From contig CP070764.1 of NCBI GenBank assembly GCA_020349245.1, forward strand, positions 2,378,365-2,421,234: a stretch of 42,870 bases of DNA. The letters are read 5' to 3'. The notes below the pieces were generated by a model that saw only the letters and a program-made list of their open reading frames with translations, was not told the origin of the DNA and searched no databases. The stretch comes from Chloroflexota bacterium. Lineage in GTDB: Bacteria; Chloroflexota; Anaerolineae; Anaerolineales; UBA4823. A program made the position numbers and the translations under genes. This document shows, piece by piece, positions 34,663 to 42,870 of the stretch (position 1 is the stretch's first letter; every line of letters starts with the position of its first letter).

Positions 34663-35520
34663 ATGAAGATTTTATCTCGTGATAGGGTAGAAAAATACCA
34701 GCAACGGACATTTAACCTGGAGCCAGGAAGGCGAATAACTTCTAAGGAACAAGCCATTCGCTTCGTCAACCAGCGCGGATTCATATTCTTCTGGCCGATC
34801 AAGGGAATCCAGCTGCCCAGTTTGTGGTCGGCAGTTGCTGGAGATCGTCCTGTTGCAGATGCCCATGACGATCCTGGTCATGTAACCTGGGGTTGGAAAG
34901 ATTCATTACTCGGCGGGCACCGATGGTATTACGCCAAGGTGCTGAGGAAAAAGTCAACGATCATTTCATTGGTAATCGCCCCGTATTTTTATGCACTCAC
35001 TGAAAATTACGGCTCTCCCGAGGAAGATTACCTGCTTGAGTATATGCAGGGCAGGATGACCCAAGAGGCTAAAACAGTCTACGAAGTATTGCTCTCTGAA
35101 GGACCATTGGATACGATTTCGCTGCGCCGTAAGGCCAAGCTTTCCAGCCGGGAGAGCGATTCGAGGTTTAACCGTGCCCTGACTGATTTACAGGCGGAGT
35201 TTAAAATCCTACCGGTCGGTACAAGCCAAGCGGGGGGTTGGCGATATTCATTCATCTATGAAACCGTCCATCGTCACCTCCCCGATCTTCTTGAAAAAGC
35301 GCGCCAGATCCAGGAAGGTGAAGCCCGGCAGAAACTCGTCCACCTCTACCTAGACTCTGTCGGGGCTGCCCCGCACCGAGACCTGGGTAAACTCTTCCAA
35401 TGGCCTATCCCCCAAATCGATGAGGCCATTGATAAACTGGTGTATTCCGAAATTCTAATCCGGGGGGTGCTGCTGGGGGAAGATTCAGAGGAATGGGTTG
35501 CTTTACCTGCATTGTTGTGA
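34663..35520 (+). CDS. Winged-helix protein related to AlkZ/YcaQ
   Basis: The 285-residue protein has the start of the HTH_42/AlkZ-like family (SKEQAIRFVNQRGFIFFWPI) and successive winged-helix segments (TQEAKTVYEVLLSEGPLDT and GAAPHRDLGKLFQWPIPQI). AlkZ proteins are DNA glycosylases that unhook interstrand crosslinks; this one is shorter (285 against about 370-400) and I could not find the QxQ catalytic motif, so activity is doubtful. It may bind DNA without cleaving. It begins with a near-leaderless ATG and its stop overlaps the next gene's likely GTG start. Confidence 0.65.
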   Translation: MKILSRDRVEKYQQRTFNLEPGRRITSKEQAIRFVNQRGFIFFWPIKGIQLPSLWSAVAGDRPVADAHDDPGHVTWGWKDSLLGGHRWYYAKVLRKKSTIISLVIAPYFYALTENYGSPEEDYLLEYMQGRMTQEAKTVYEVLLSEGPLDTISLRRKAKLSSRESDSRFNRALTDLQAEFKILPVGTSQAGGWRYSFIYETVHRHLPDLLEKARQIQEGEARQKLVHLYLDSVGAAPHRDLGKLFQWPIPQIDEAIDKLVYSEILIRGVLLGEDSEEWVALPALL

Positions 35521-36500
35521 ATTCCAGATATCTTTTTCCCACCTTACCTATACACGTGGTGCACGCAGACTGGAGCACCAGCGCGAAAAAACGCTGGCTG
35601 GCGAGAGCGGAACTGGTGGAGCAAATTTACCTTGTCCATTCTCCTGAACTGGTTGGCGATCTCTCAACATTCCTCCACCAATTAGCAGACCGGGCTGGTA
35701 AGGCGAGCTGCCTGTTGATCGGTTTTGATTTCCCTATTGGCCTGCCTAATACCTATGCGCAGCGAGCAGGCTTCCCGGACTTTATCTCAGGATTATCTTT
35801 ATTCGGCAAGCATCGCTGGTCTGGCTTCTACGATCCTGCCGAAACAGCCGATCAAATCTCCCTATATCGCCCTTTTTACCCATATCGTCCCGGCGGGACA
35901 CTGCGCCAGCACCTGATCGATGGCTTAGGAATGGAATCTTTTGACCAGCTCCTCCGCACCTGTGATAAAGCCCCCCCGCTGCAGCGCACAGCTGCACCTC
36001 TCTTCTGGACACTAGGGGCCCAGCAAGTCGGCAAGGCGGCAATTAATGGCTGGAAATATGTCCTCGCTCCGGGACTACAGGATCCAGAACTTGACCTGTC
36101 AATCTGGCCTTTCTCAGGTAAGCTGGCTGATCTCGTGGGACGAGGGCGGATCATCGCTGTGGAGAGTTATCCAGCAGAGGCTTTCAAACAACTCGACCTG
36201 CTTGGTGCCCAACAGCGCTTCAGCAAAAGGCAGCAGGGAGATCGGAAATTTATCTCCCAAAATCTCTTTCAGCATGCATCGATTTCTGGAATCCGGCTCG
36301 AAAGTGAACTCGAGCAAGAAATCCGCAATGGTTTTGGGAATCAAGCCAGTGGAGAAGACCGCTTCGATGCATTAATTGGCTTACTCGGTATGCTTAAAAT
36401 CCTCGACAAGGAAATAGATTTCACGGAACCAGAAATGGAAAGTGTCAGGCGAACCGAGGGATGGATATTTGGCCTCTCATCCGAGCAGGTTATTGTATAA
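35517..36500 (+). CDS. DUF429-like predicted RNase H-fold protein
   Basis: The pattern VHADWSTSAKKRW near the start, GFDFPIGLP, a middle VESYPAEAFKQL, and the C-terminal EDRFDALIGLLGML resembles DUF429, predicted to be RNase H-like with conserved Asp and Glu (D in ADWS, D in GFDFP, E in ESYP, D in EDRFD). I place the start at GTG 35517, whose GTGA overlaps the preceding stop; the longer frame from ATG 35493 would overlap the AlkZ-related gene by 28 bp. Coupling to an AlkZ-like protein hints at a nucleic-acid role, by inference. The start has no Shine-Dalgarno. Confidence 0.65.
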   Translation: MNSRYLFPTLPIHVVHADWSTSAKKRWLARAELVEQIYLVHSPELVGDLSTFLHQLADRAGKASCLLIGFDFPIGLPNTYAQRAGFPDFISGLSLFGKHRWSGFYDPAETADQISLYRPFYPYRPGGTLRQHLIDGLGMESFDQLLRTCDKAPPLQRTAAPLFWTLGAQQVGKAAINGWKYVLAPGLQDPELDLSIWPFSGKLADLVGRGRIIAVESYPAEAFKQLDLLGAQQRFSKRQQGDRKFISQNLFQHASISGIRLESELEQEIRNGFGNQASGEDRFDALIGLLGMLKILDKEIDFTEPEMESVRRTEGWIFGLSSEQVIV

Positions 36501-36501
36501 T
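36496..36501 (+). promoter_or_regulatory. TATAAT box upstream of a 64-aa ORF and fbp
   Basis: A perfect TATAAT overlaps the end of the DUF429-like gene and ends 6 nt before ATG 36508. It could drive the leaderless small ORF and, through it, fbp. The -35 is not clear. Confidence 0.45.
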
Positions 36502-36507
36502 CTCATT

Positions 36508-36702
36508 ATGAACCTAAGAATTAGGGTTGGTGGACAGAGGGTCATTTATTCGCTTTTGAAAGGTCTCAATGAACCTGGGGAAGATAAAATCCACCTTTCC
36601 AAAAGTAATTTTCTCTCAATTCCCAGCTTTGCAGAACAATATAAAATCATCGCAACCCATCTTCCCGGATCAAACCCTTCCAGCATCATGCCTAATCTGT
36701 AA
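36508..36702 (+). CDS. Possible leaderless 64-aa protein upstream of fbp
   Basis: The ATG lies exactly 6 nt after a TATAAT and has no Shine-Dalgarno. The product (MNLRIRVGGQRVIYSLLKGL at its start) has a basic N-terminal half and a polar C-terminal half with no membrane segment. I do not recognise it. It ends 15 bp before fbp, so it may be the first cistron of the fbp message, or only the fbp leader. Coding is supported mainly by the promoter position. Confidence 0.3.
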   Translation: MNLRIRVGGQRVIYSLLKGLNEPGEDKIHLSKSNFLSIPSFAEQYKIIATHLPGSNPSSIMPNL

Positions 36703-36717
36703 GAGAGGAAGAGTCCA

Positions 36718-37770
36718 ATGTTAAACCAGACCATGGATCATGCAAAGATCAATACAATTGAACGTCATATACTTGACGAACAGCAAAGTCACCCTGAAGC
36801 AACAGGCATCTTAACCTCACTGCTCTACGACATTGCCTTAGCCGGAAAAGTCATCGCCAGCCAGACCACACGCGGGGGGTTGGTGGAAATCCTTGGCAAA
36901 ACCGGGACAACCAATATCCAGGGTGAGGAAGTGATGAAACTTGACGAGCTGGCAGACCGCATGATCTACCGTCTTAATGACCACACCGGTCGCCTGGCGG
37001 TGATGGCATCCGAAGAACAGGAAGACATCTTGCCCGTATCGCCGCGCTACCCTGTTGGGAAGTATGTCCTTCTCTACGATCCCCTAGATGGTTCTTCCAA
37101 CATCGATTACAACGTCAGCATTGGAACGATCTTCGCGATTTACAAACGGACCAGTACAAGTGGTCCAGGCATACTGGCAGACTGCTTGCAGAGAGGGCGC
37201 AACCTTATCGCAGCCGGTTATCTTGTCTATGGTGCCAGCACAATGCTGGTCTATACATCCGGTATGGGAGTCCACGGCTTCACCCTCGACCCGATTGTTG
37301 GTGAATTCCTCTTAACCCATCCTAACATCCGCATCCCGGAGAAGCCAAAATATTACAGTGTAAACCAGGGGTATGAGAAGTTCTGGAGCGAAGGCATCCG
37401 CCGATTCACAAAATACCTGCAGGGGGATGAACCGGATTTTCAAGGGCAGTACTGCAAAGGTTTATCGATGCGTTATATCGGTTCCATGGTTGCAGACTTC
37501 CACCGGAATTTATTGGGTGGCGGTGTGTTTTTCTACCCCGCAGATAATAAAGACCCTAATTTTCCCCATGGGAAACTTCGCTTGTGCTATGAAGGAGCAC
37601 CGCTTGCTTTTATCGTTGAGCAGGCTGGCGGTACGAGCTCGAATGGCAATCAAAACCTGCTGGATATCCAACCAGAATCCCTTCACCAGCGCACGCCCAT
37701 GTTCATCGGCAGCCGCGACCTGGTTGAAAAAGCAGAAGAATTCATCCACACCTATGATAGCCGGGAGTGA
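36718..37770 (+). CDS. fbp: Fructose-1,6-bisphosphatase, class I
   Basis: The enzyme makes fructose-6-phosphate in gluconeogenesis. The 350-residue length is normal. The metal-binding and catalytic signature [17 protein letters not shown], plus the acidic EEQEDI region and a C-terminal [18 protein letters not shown], identify class I FBPase. GAGGAAG stands about 9 nt before ATG 36718. The LLM oxidoreductase starts 4 bp later, so they form an operon. In an anaerobe with an ADP-forming acetate enzyme (39461) it would serve sugar synthesis from small carbon compounds. Confidence 0.95.
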   Translation: MLNQTMDHAKINTIERHILDEQQSHPEATGILTSLLYDIALAGKVIASQTTRGGLVEILGKTGTTNIQGEEVMKLDELADRMIYRLNDHTGRLAVMASEEQEDILPVSPRYPVGKYVLLYDPLDGSSNIDYNVSIGTIFAIYKRTSTSGPGILADCLQRGRNLIAAGYLVYGASTMLVYTSGMGVHGFTLDPIVGEFLLTHPNIRIPEKPKYYSVNQGYEKFWSEGIRRFTKYLQGDEPDFQGQYCKGLSMRYIGSMVADFHRNLLGGGVFFYPADNKDPNFPHGKLRLCYEGAPLAFIVEQAGGTSSNGNQNLLDIQPESLHQRTPMFIGSRDLVEKAEEFIHTYDSRE

Positions 37771-37773
37771 TCA

Positions 37774-38712
37774 ATGATCGAAATCGCAATCTTCCTCGAG
37801 GGACAAAATGGACTCACTTGGCCGCGTTGGCAGAGGATCGCCCTTGCGGTTGAGGAACTTGGCTATGTTGGGCTTTTTCGCTCAGACCATTTCACGAATG
37901 CCAATCCCCCAGACAAGGAATCGCTGGAGCTCTGGGTCTCACTTACCTGGCTGGCGAGTCATACAAAGCGCATCGAGTTCGGTCCCCTGGTATCCCCTTT
38001 GTCCTTTCGTAATCCCCCCTTTACAGCCAGAATGGCAGCTGCCGTGGATGACCTATCCGGGGGAAGGTTGATACTCGGGTTGGGGGCTGGTTGGCAGGAA
38101 CGCGAGCATACAAATTACGGCTTCGATCTTTTGGATACCCGCCAGCGCTTTGACCGCTTTCAAGAAGGACTAGAGGTGGTTACCCAATTGCTAAGTAACG
38201 ATCAACCAGTTGAATTCGAAGGAAAATACTTTCAACTTCATGAGGCTATCTTACTGCCACGCCCAGGGAGAAAAAGTGGACCACCGATATTGATTGGCGG
38301 CAATGGCAAAAAACGAACATTGCCCCTCACTGCCCAGTTTGCAGGAGAATGGAACGCCTTGATGGTAACCCCCGATAAGTTTTTTCAGCTCAAAGAGCAC
38401 CTAGATGAATTGCTCATCGAACGATCACGAAAACCAAGCGAGGTGCGTCGTTCGATGATGGTCGCCACCATATTTGGAGATGACGAAGCTCAAGTCCAGA
38501 AGCGGGTTGCAGAACGAACAAACGGGCAGCGTACTGTTGAGGATCTTCGCCAGCGGGGTGCTGTTATAGGTACCCCTGACCAGATGGTTGAACAGCTCGG
38601 CCAGCTTGCGGAAGCCGGCGTGCAGAGGATAATGCTACAATGGATCGACCTCGATGACCTGGATGGCATTGAGAGAATCGCAAACAAGGTACTGCCCCAG
38701 CTGCGCGAATAA
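37774..38712 (+). CDS. LLM-class F420-dependent oxidoreductase
   Basis: The 312-residue protein is a luciferase-like monooxygenase-fold enzyme: IALAVEELGYVGLFRSDHF, GPLVSPLSFRNP, and the long segment DDLSGGRLILGLGAGWQEREH that is typical of the F420 type (TIGR03560-like). Such enzymes move a hydride between F420 (or FMN) and a small substrate. The sequence does not decide the cofactor, but Anaerolineae-type proteins of this pattern are usually F420-linked. The start ATG is 4 bp after the fbp stop, with GGGAG upstream. Confidence 0.85.
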   Translation: MIEIAIFLEGQNGLTWPRWQRIALAVEELGYVGLFRSDHFTNANPPDKESLELWVSLTWLASHTKRIEFGPLVSPLSFRNPPFTARMAAAVDDLSGGRLILGLGAGWQEREHTNYGFDLLDTRQRFDRFQEGLEVVTQLLSNDQPVEFEGKYFQLHEAILLPRPGRKSGPPILIGGNGKKRTLPLTAQFAGEWNALMVTPDKFFQLKEHLDELLIERSRKPSEVRRSMMVATIFGDDEAQVQKRVAERTNGQRTVEDLRQRGAVIGTPDQMVEQLGQLAEAGVQRIMLQWIDLDDLDGIERIANKVLPQLRE

Positions 38713-38749
38713 GTTTTCCCAGAAAACATTCTATATTTACGTTATATTA

Positions 38750-39457
38750 ATGAAAGACAAAATGAGGAAATTTTGGGAGAGACCACACCAAATGCTTAGA
38801 AAGCCCCTGAGAATTATCTTGGCGCTGACCATATTGATCGGCTTCAGCCTCGCCTGTGAATCCCTTTCGGCGATCAGTCGGGATTACAATGAAGCTCGCA
38901 GTACAGCCGGCGCAATTGCTACCCAGGCTGATATGATCATCACCCAGGCGAAGGGCATCGCCACCCAGCTCAGTGACAGTGAAGCAGCTGGCACTGCCCG
39001 TGCGATCGCCAGCGAACAAGGACCGGCAATCATCGCCACGGCCCAGGCACTGGCTACCGGAGCATTCGAACAAGGTTACCTGCAGACCGCCGAGGCACTC
39101 GCCACGCTGGGACCGAAGGATCTGCTGCCTACTATTCAAGCCGTTGCGACCCAATATTTGTACCCGGCTCCCCCACCAGACGATATCCCGATTATCACAC
39201 TTGGCGAAGTCTCCAATCTATTCTCCAATCAAAACACTGTGTCTTATTCCGTTGCCCTCGATCTACCCGTTGTTGAAAGTTTCTACCGGGAGACAATGCC
39301 TGAATTAGGTTGGTTTGACATCAGTGAGGAGTATTCTTCTCCTGAGGAGGTAGTAATTTTAAAGTTCTTTAAACCTGATCGGGTTGCCACGGTATCCTTG
39401 ACCTCAAATCCACTCACAACTCAGACCTTAGTTTTGATCACCACCACCAGTAAATGA
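38750..39457 (+). CDS. Lipoprotein of unknown function
   Basis: The 235-residue protein has a lipoprotein signal (RIILALTILIGFSLACESL, lipobox SLAC). The mature part begins with a repetitive Ala/Thr-rich helix (ATQAD, ATQLSD, ATAQALAT patterns, residues about 55-125), probably a coiled coil, and ends in a small alpha/beta domain (VALDLPVVESFYRETMPELGWFD, read as two halves). I do not know the family. The in-frame starts ATG 38762 and 38792 are alternatives. It is followed by the acetyl-CoA synthetase with only a 3-bp gap, so it lies within a metabolic operon. Confidence 0.65.
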   Translation: MKDKMRKFWERPHQMLRKPLRIILALTILIGFSLACESLSAISRDYNEARSTAGAIATQADMIITQAKGIATQLSDSEAAGTARAIASEQGPAIIATAQALATGAFEQGYLQTAEALATLGPKDLLPTIQAVATQYLYPAPPPDDIPIITLGEVSNLFSNQNTVSYSVALDLPVVESFYRETMPELGWFDISEEYSSPEEVVILKFFKPDRVATVSLTSNPLTTQTLVLITTTSK

Positions 39458-39460
39458 TTA

Positions 39461-41566
39461 ATGGACCTTAAAGAATTTTTCAACCCAGCTTCAGTTGCAG
39501 TGATTGGTGCCTCCACCAACCCCAAGAAACTAGGATACGCTGTGCTGCATAATCTCGTAGCGGGGGGATATTCCAAGGTAGGTCAGGTTTATCCAGTGAA
39601 TCCAACTGCAAAAGAGATACTTGGATTACCTGCCTACCCAACAGTTCTGGAGATCGACGGAGCGATCGACCTCGCAGTGATCGTAATCCCCTATGAACAT
39701 GTTCCGGAAGCACTTCGTATCTGTGGGGAAAAGGGGATTCCAGCTGTCATTGTGATCAGTGCAGGTTTTCGAGAAGCCGGAAAGGTTGGCTTGGAACGTG
39801 AACTGGAATTAATCGCAATCGCAAATGAGTACAAGATTCGCCTGATCGGTCCGAACTGTTTGGGTGTTATCGACACATTTACCCCCTTGAACGCGTCTTT
39901 CTCAGCAGGAACACCACCCAGTGGACCGATGGCTTTTATGTCTCAATCCGGCGCTCTGGGTACGGCTGTCCTGGATATCTCTTTGGCTGGGCGCTTGGGC
40001 TTATCAAAATTTGTCAGCCTTGGGAATAAGGCTGATGTCGACGAGATAGATTTATTAAATGCCTGGGGGGATGATCCCCACACCCGCGTGATCATGATTT
40101 ATAGCGAGGGAATGTCCAATGGTCAAGAATTTATTAAAACCGCCAGACAGATTACAGCTAAAAAACCAGTTGTTGCCATAAAATCTGGGGTTACCCAGTC
40201 TGGTTCGCGAGCTGTATCTTCACATACCGGGTCCTTGGCTGGCTCAGAACAGGCTTATCACGCCGCGTTTCGCCAGGCTGGTGTTTTACGCGCAGATTCG
40301 ATGCAGTCCTTATTTGATGTCTCATTGGCCTTGGGCTACCAACCGCTCCTGAAAGGTGACCGCATCGCGATTATTACCAATGCCGGAGGACCGGGTATTT
40401 TAGCTACCGACGCCCTGGAGAGATCTGGGTTGTCTTTAGCCCGCTTTGAAAATAAGACAATCACCACCCTCGCCCAGTATCTGCCGGATGCAGCCAGCGC
40501 AGCGAATCCAGTGGATGTTCTGGGAGATGCACGCGCAGACCGCTACAACCTGGCATTAGAAACTGTAGCCGCCGATCCTAATGTGGATGGTTTGCTGGTC
40601 GTGCTGACTCCACAAGCAATGACTGAGATCGAAGCCACTGCTGATGCCATCGGCGCTTTAGCACAATCAACGGATAAGCCGATTATCACCAGTTTCATGG
40701 GAGAGGCGAAAGTGGAAAGCGGTGTCGATCGGCTTGAAAAATCAGGCGTTCCAAATTACCCATTCCCCGAACGGGCTGCCCTGGCGTTCAAAGCGATGTC
40801 AGAATACCGACAGGTTCTTTCCCGCCCCTCACCGGAGTATCTCGAATTCGAGGTCGATCAACAAACCGTGCATGAAGTGTTTATTCGAGTCCGTGCCCAA
40901 GACCGCCGGTCGATCGGTGATTCAGAAGCCCGTCAGATACTCACAGCTTATGGACTCACTATCCCACATTCAGAGCTGGCAGACACTCCGGATAATGCGG
41001 TCTCAATCGCCAACCAGATCGGCTATCCCATTGTGCTCAAGATTGCTTCTCCAGATATCCTGCATAAGACAGATGTAGGCGGCGTTAAAATTGGACTCAA
41101 CAATGCTGAGCAGGTGCGGGATGCCTTCGAATTGATGGTTTATAGAGCCCAACGTTACCTGCCGAATGCCCATCTATGGGGTTGTTTGGTCCAGGAAATG
41201 GTGCCTGCTGGTGGGCAAGAAGTTTTGGTGGGTATGGTACGGGATCCTCAATTTGGCCCCTTAATAACATTTGGATTGGGAGGTATTTACGTGGAGACGT
41301 TAAAGGATGTTACTTTCCGAGTGGCTCCGCTTTCTATCCAATCCGCAAAAAATATGCTCGCTGAAATCCGCGCCCACGCAATTTTGGATGGCGTACGCGG
41401 CAAACCCCCAGCGGATAAAGCAGCCATTGTTGATACCCTGCTGCGGATAAACCAGCTGGTTCAAGACTTTCCAGAGATCGTTGAACTGGATATCAATCCC
41501 CTGATGGTTTATCCCGAGGGACAGGGGGCGATCGCCATCGACATGCGCATGGTTTTAAGTGAGTAA
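39461..41566 (+). CDS. ADP-forming acetyl-CoA synthetase (fused alpha-beta subunits)
   Basis: The 701-residue protein catalyses acetyl-CoA + ADP + Pi to acetate + CoA + ATP, a main energy reaction of fermenting anaerobes. The alpha half has a CoA-binding Rossmann start (NPASVAVIGASTNPKKLGYA), IGPNCLGVID and the phosphorylated His in SSHTGSLAGSEQAY. The beta half (from about 480) is an ATP-grasp domain: GYPIVLKIASPDILHKTDVGG and VELDINPLMVYPEG. The fused order matches the NDP-forming family of archaea and anaerobic bacteria. It starts 3 bp after a lipoprotein and is followed by a DRTGG protein that could also act on acetyl units. Confidence 0.93.
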   Translation: MDLKEFFNPASVAVIGASTNPKKLGYAVLHNLVAGGYSKVGQVYPVNPTAKEILGLPAYPTVLEIDGAIDLAVIVIPYEHVPEALRICGEKGIPAVIVISAGFREAGKVGLERELELIAIANEYKIRLIGPNCLGVIDTFTPLNASFSAGTPPSGPMAFMSQSGALGTAVLDISLAGRLGLSKFVSLGNKADVDEIDLLNAWGDDPHTRVIMIYSEGMSNGQEFIKTARQITAKKPVVAIKSGVTQSGSRAVSSHTGSLAGSEQAYHAAFRQAGVLRADSMQSLFDVSLALGYQPLLKGDRIAIITNAGGPGILATDALERSGLSLARFENKTITTLAQYLPDAASAANPVDVLGDARADRYNLALETVAADPNVDGLLVVLTPQAMTEIEATADAIGALAQSTDKPIITSFMGEAKVESGVDRLEKSGVPNYPFPERAALAFKAMSEYRQVLSRPSPEYLEFEVDQQTVHEVFIRVRAQDRRSIGDSEARQILTAYGLTIPHSELADTPDNAVSIANQIGYPIVLKIASPDILHKTDVGGVKIGLNNAEQVRDAFELMVYRAQRYLPNAHLWGCLVQEMVPAGGQEVLVGMVRDPQFGPLITFGLGGIYVETLKDVTFRVAPLSIQSAKNMLAEIRAHAILDGVRGKPPADKAAIVDTLLRINQLVQDFPEIVELDINPLMVYPEGQGAIAIDMRMVLSE

Positions 41567-41577
41567 GGAGATTCCCC

Positions 41578-42654
41578 GTGAAATCAATTTATATCACCTC
41601 CCTAGAAAGGTATTCCGGAAAAACTGCAATCTGTTTAGCATTGGGAAAACGCTTATTGGCGGATGGATTCAGTGTGGGCTACTTGAAGCCGCTCAGCCTG
41701 CAACCCTGGCGAATATCTGGCCAGATTGCTGATGAAGATGCAGCTTTTGTCAAAGAAATTTTACACTTAGACGTAGATCCTTGGCAATTATCACCGGTTG
41801 TAGTTACTCCTGAATTTCTCGTCCAGCGCATCAGTGCTGGTGAGGAAACAAACATGATGGAGCAAGTAAAGTCTGCCGTGGCCGCTATGGGCAAGGGAAA
41901 AGATGTACTCCTGCTGGAAGGCGGAGCTAGTTTGCGGGAAGGCCACGCGGTGTCTTTACCCACCCCAGATGTGGCTAGAGAATTGAGCAGCCATGTGCTG
42001 GTAACCGTAAAATACCGTGATAATATCCGGGTATTGGATGACACTATTTCAGCGAAAGTACGCCTTGGTGATCTGCTGAGCGGAGTGGTGATCAATCGTG
42101 TACCCCTCGAAGCGACTGATTATATTCACCAATTAGCCATACCTTTCTTAGAAAAGCGGGGCATACCGGTGCTCGCGGCTCTCCCAGAAAAACGAAGACT
42201 GGCTGCCCTCACCGTCTCGGAGCTGGTCGAGGTATTAAATGCAGAAGTACTCACCCAGCATTGTGACCAGGAAGCAATGGTGGAAACGCTTACAGTTGGC
42301 GCCATGACTGCCGATGCAGCTTTACATCGATTTCGTGAATACACCAACAAGGCAGTGATTACGGGAGGGGATCGCACCGATATTCAATTGGCTGCCCTTG
42401 AAACCTCTACAACCTGCCTGATACTCACCGGGAACCTTCAGCCAAGTCCGCTGATTGTAAAACAAGCTGAGGATTTTGGGGTATCTGTCCTCTTAGTGAG
42501 GGAAAACACGATGGAAACCGTTGAAGCAATCGAACGAATCTTTGGTAAAACACGTTTAGGCCAACCGGATAAACTGGCTGAATTTGAGAGCATCTTTGCA
42601 GAAAACATGGATTTTGACCAGTTCTACCGGATATTAGGTTTATCCTCTTCGTGA
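41578..42654 (+). CDS. BioD-like ATPase with DRTGG domain (phosphotransacetylase N-terminal-like)
   Basis: The 358-residue protein has a P-loop-like N-terminus (SLERYSGKTAICLALGKRL, with SGKT) of the AAA_26/dethiobiotin-synthetase type. The C-terminal part has a DRTGG domain, here with a GGDRTDIQLAAL core. This is the layout of the regulatory N-terminal half of long Pta enzymes, without the catalytic C-terminal transacetylase domain. GTG 41578 has AAGGAG 7 nt before it. Following the acetyl-CoA synthetase, it may regulate or sense the acetyl-CoA pool; this is inferred from context. Confidence 0.8.
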   Translation: MKSIYITSLERYSGKTAICLALGKRLLADGFSVGYLKPLSLQPWRISGQIADEDAAFVKEILHLDVDPWQLSPVVVTPEFLVQRISAGEETNMMEQVKSAVAAMGKGKDVLLLEGGASLREGHAVSLPTPDVARELSSHVLVTVKYRDNIRVLDDTISAKVRLGDLLSGVVINRVPLEATDYIHQLAIPFLEKRGIPVLAALPEKRRLAALTVSELVEVLNAEVLTQHCDQEAMVETLTVGAMTADAALHRFREYTNKAVITGGDRTDIQLAALETSTTCLILTGNLQPSPLIVKQAEDFGVSVLLVRENTMETVEAIERIFGKTRLGQPDKLAEFESIFAENMDFDQFYRILGLSSS

Positions 42655-42736
42655 ACGAAGGTAGATCATTCTGAATATTGAGAAGATCACACTTGGGCCT
42701 ACCCATGAACATAACTTTGCAGGAAATAGGTGAATC

Positions 42737-42870
42737 ATGAATGTATCCGAAGCCATTCGCATGAAACGTGCTGTTCGACAATTTACAGATCAATACCTCA
42801 AAGAAGAGGATATCCAAACCATTCTCAATGCAGGGAGAAGAGCTCAATCTTCCAAGAATTCCCAACCCTG
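42737..42870 (+). CDS. Nitroreductase-family protein, cut by the right edge
   Basis: The first 44 residues are visible (NVSEAIRMKRAVRQFTDQYL, then an ILNAGRRAQSSKNSQP region). Both the basic RAVRQF and the SSKNSQP segment are typical FMN-binding starts of nitroreductases. The gene continues past the window. GGAAATAGG stands about 8 nt before ATG 42737. It follows the DRTGG gene by 82 bp, on the same strand. Confidence 0.8.
   Translation, partial: MNVSEAIRMKRAVRQFTDQYLKEEDIQTILNAGRRAQSSKNSQP

Noticed and set aside
1..42870. CRISPR arrays, tRNA or rRNA genes, transposases, phage genes
   Set aside because: None was seen when reading the intergenic regions and the predicted proteins; the only repeated element is the four-copy promoter.

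Overview
The window looks like a chromosomal piece of an anaerobic Chloroflexota bacterium, most likely class Anaerolineae. The reasons are an ECF sigma factor paired with a DUF5667-type membrane partner, many lipoproteins with Thr/Pro/Ser-rich linkers, a fused ADP-forming acetyl-CoA synthetase, an F420-type (LLM) oxidoreductase, and a ruvB-DUF2905-queA order. This placement is inference from gene content. I saw no rRNA, tRNA, CRISPR array, phage gene or transposase.

Layout. 1-8.3 kb: the end of an unknown gene, then a minus-strand block (DUF5667 protein and sigma factor, an esterase-like lipoprotein, another lipoprotein, two methyltransferases and an arginase-family protein). One methyltransferase frame is interrupted by tandem in-frame UGA codons followed by a SECIS-like hairpin. 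8.4-12.1 kb: fmt, a histidine phosphatase, and a nine-TM GAF-containing sensor with its own promoter and a terminator-like leader hairpin. 12.2-18.1 kb: the most unusual part. A composite promoter/operator element precedes a 29-aa hydrophobic peptide and a radical SAM/SPASM enzyme. A second copy precedes a paralogous 31-aa peptide, an M28 peptidase lipoprotein, a kinase-fold protein and a class III aminotransferase. 18.2-29.1 kb: a propeller lipoprotein, pyrimidine-nucleoside phosphorylase, a polytopic membrane protein, an alpha/beta hydrolase, then two more copies of the element in front of genes for secreted or surface proteins. 29.3-32.4 kb: minus-strand operon ruvB-DUF2905-queA-udg. 32.6-42.9 kb: plus-strand metabolic genes (upp, a TolB-like lipoprotein, an AlkZ-related protein, a DUF429-like protein, fbp, an LLM oxidoreductase, a lipoprotein, ADP-forming acetyl-CoA synthetase, a DRTGG-domain protein and the start of a nitroreductase).

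The strongest new signal is the four-copy element at 12198, 13691, 25419 and 28131. Each copy has a 17-bp block (TTGGC-R-K-W-TTTTGGCA-K), a third half-site exactly 21 bp after the second, and a TGC(C)ATARTT-like -10 exactly 15 bp later. It appears to define a small regulon of short membrane peptides, a radical SAM/aminotransferase/kinase-like/peptidase gene set, and surface proteins. A second recurring theme is genes whose start codon lies 6-8 nt after a -10 hexamer with no Shine-Dalgarno sequence (fmt, ruvB, the AlkZ-related gene, a 64-aa ORF), which suggests leaderless transcripts.
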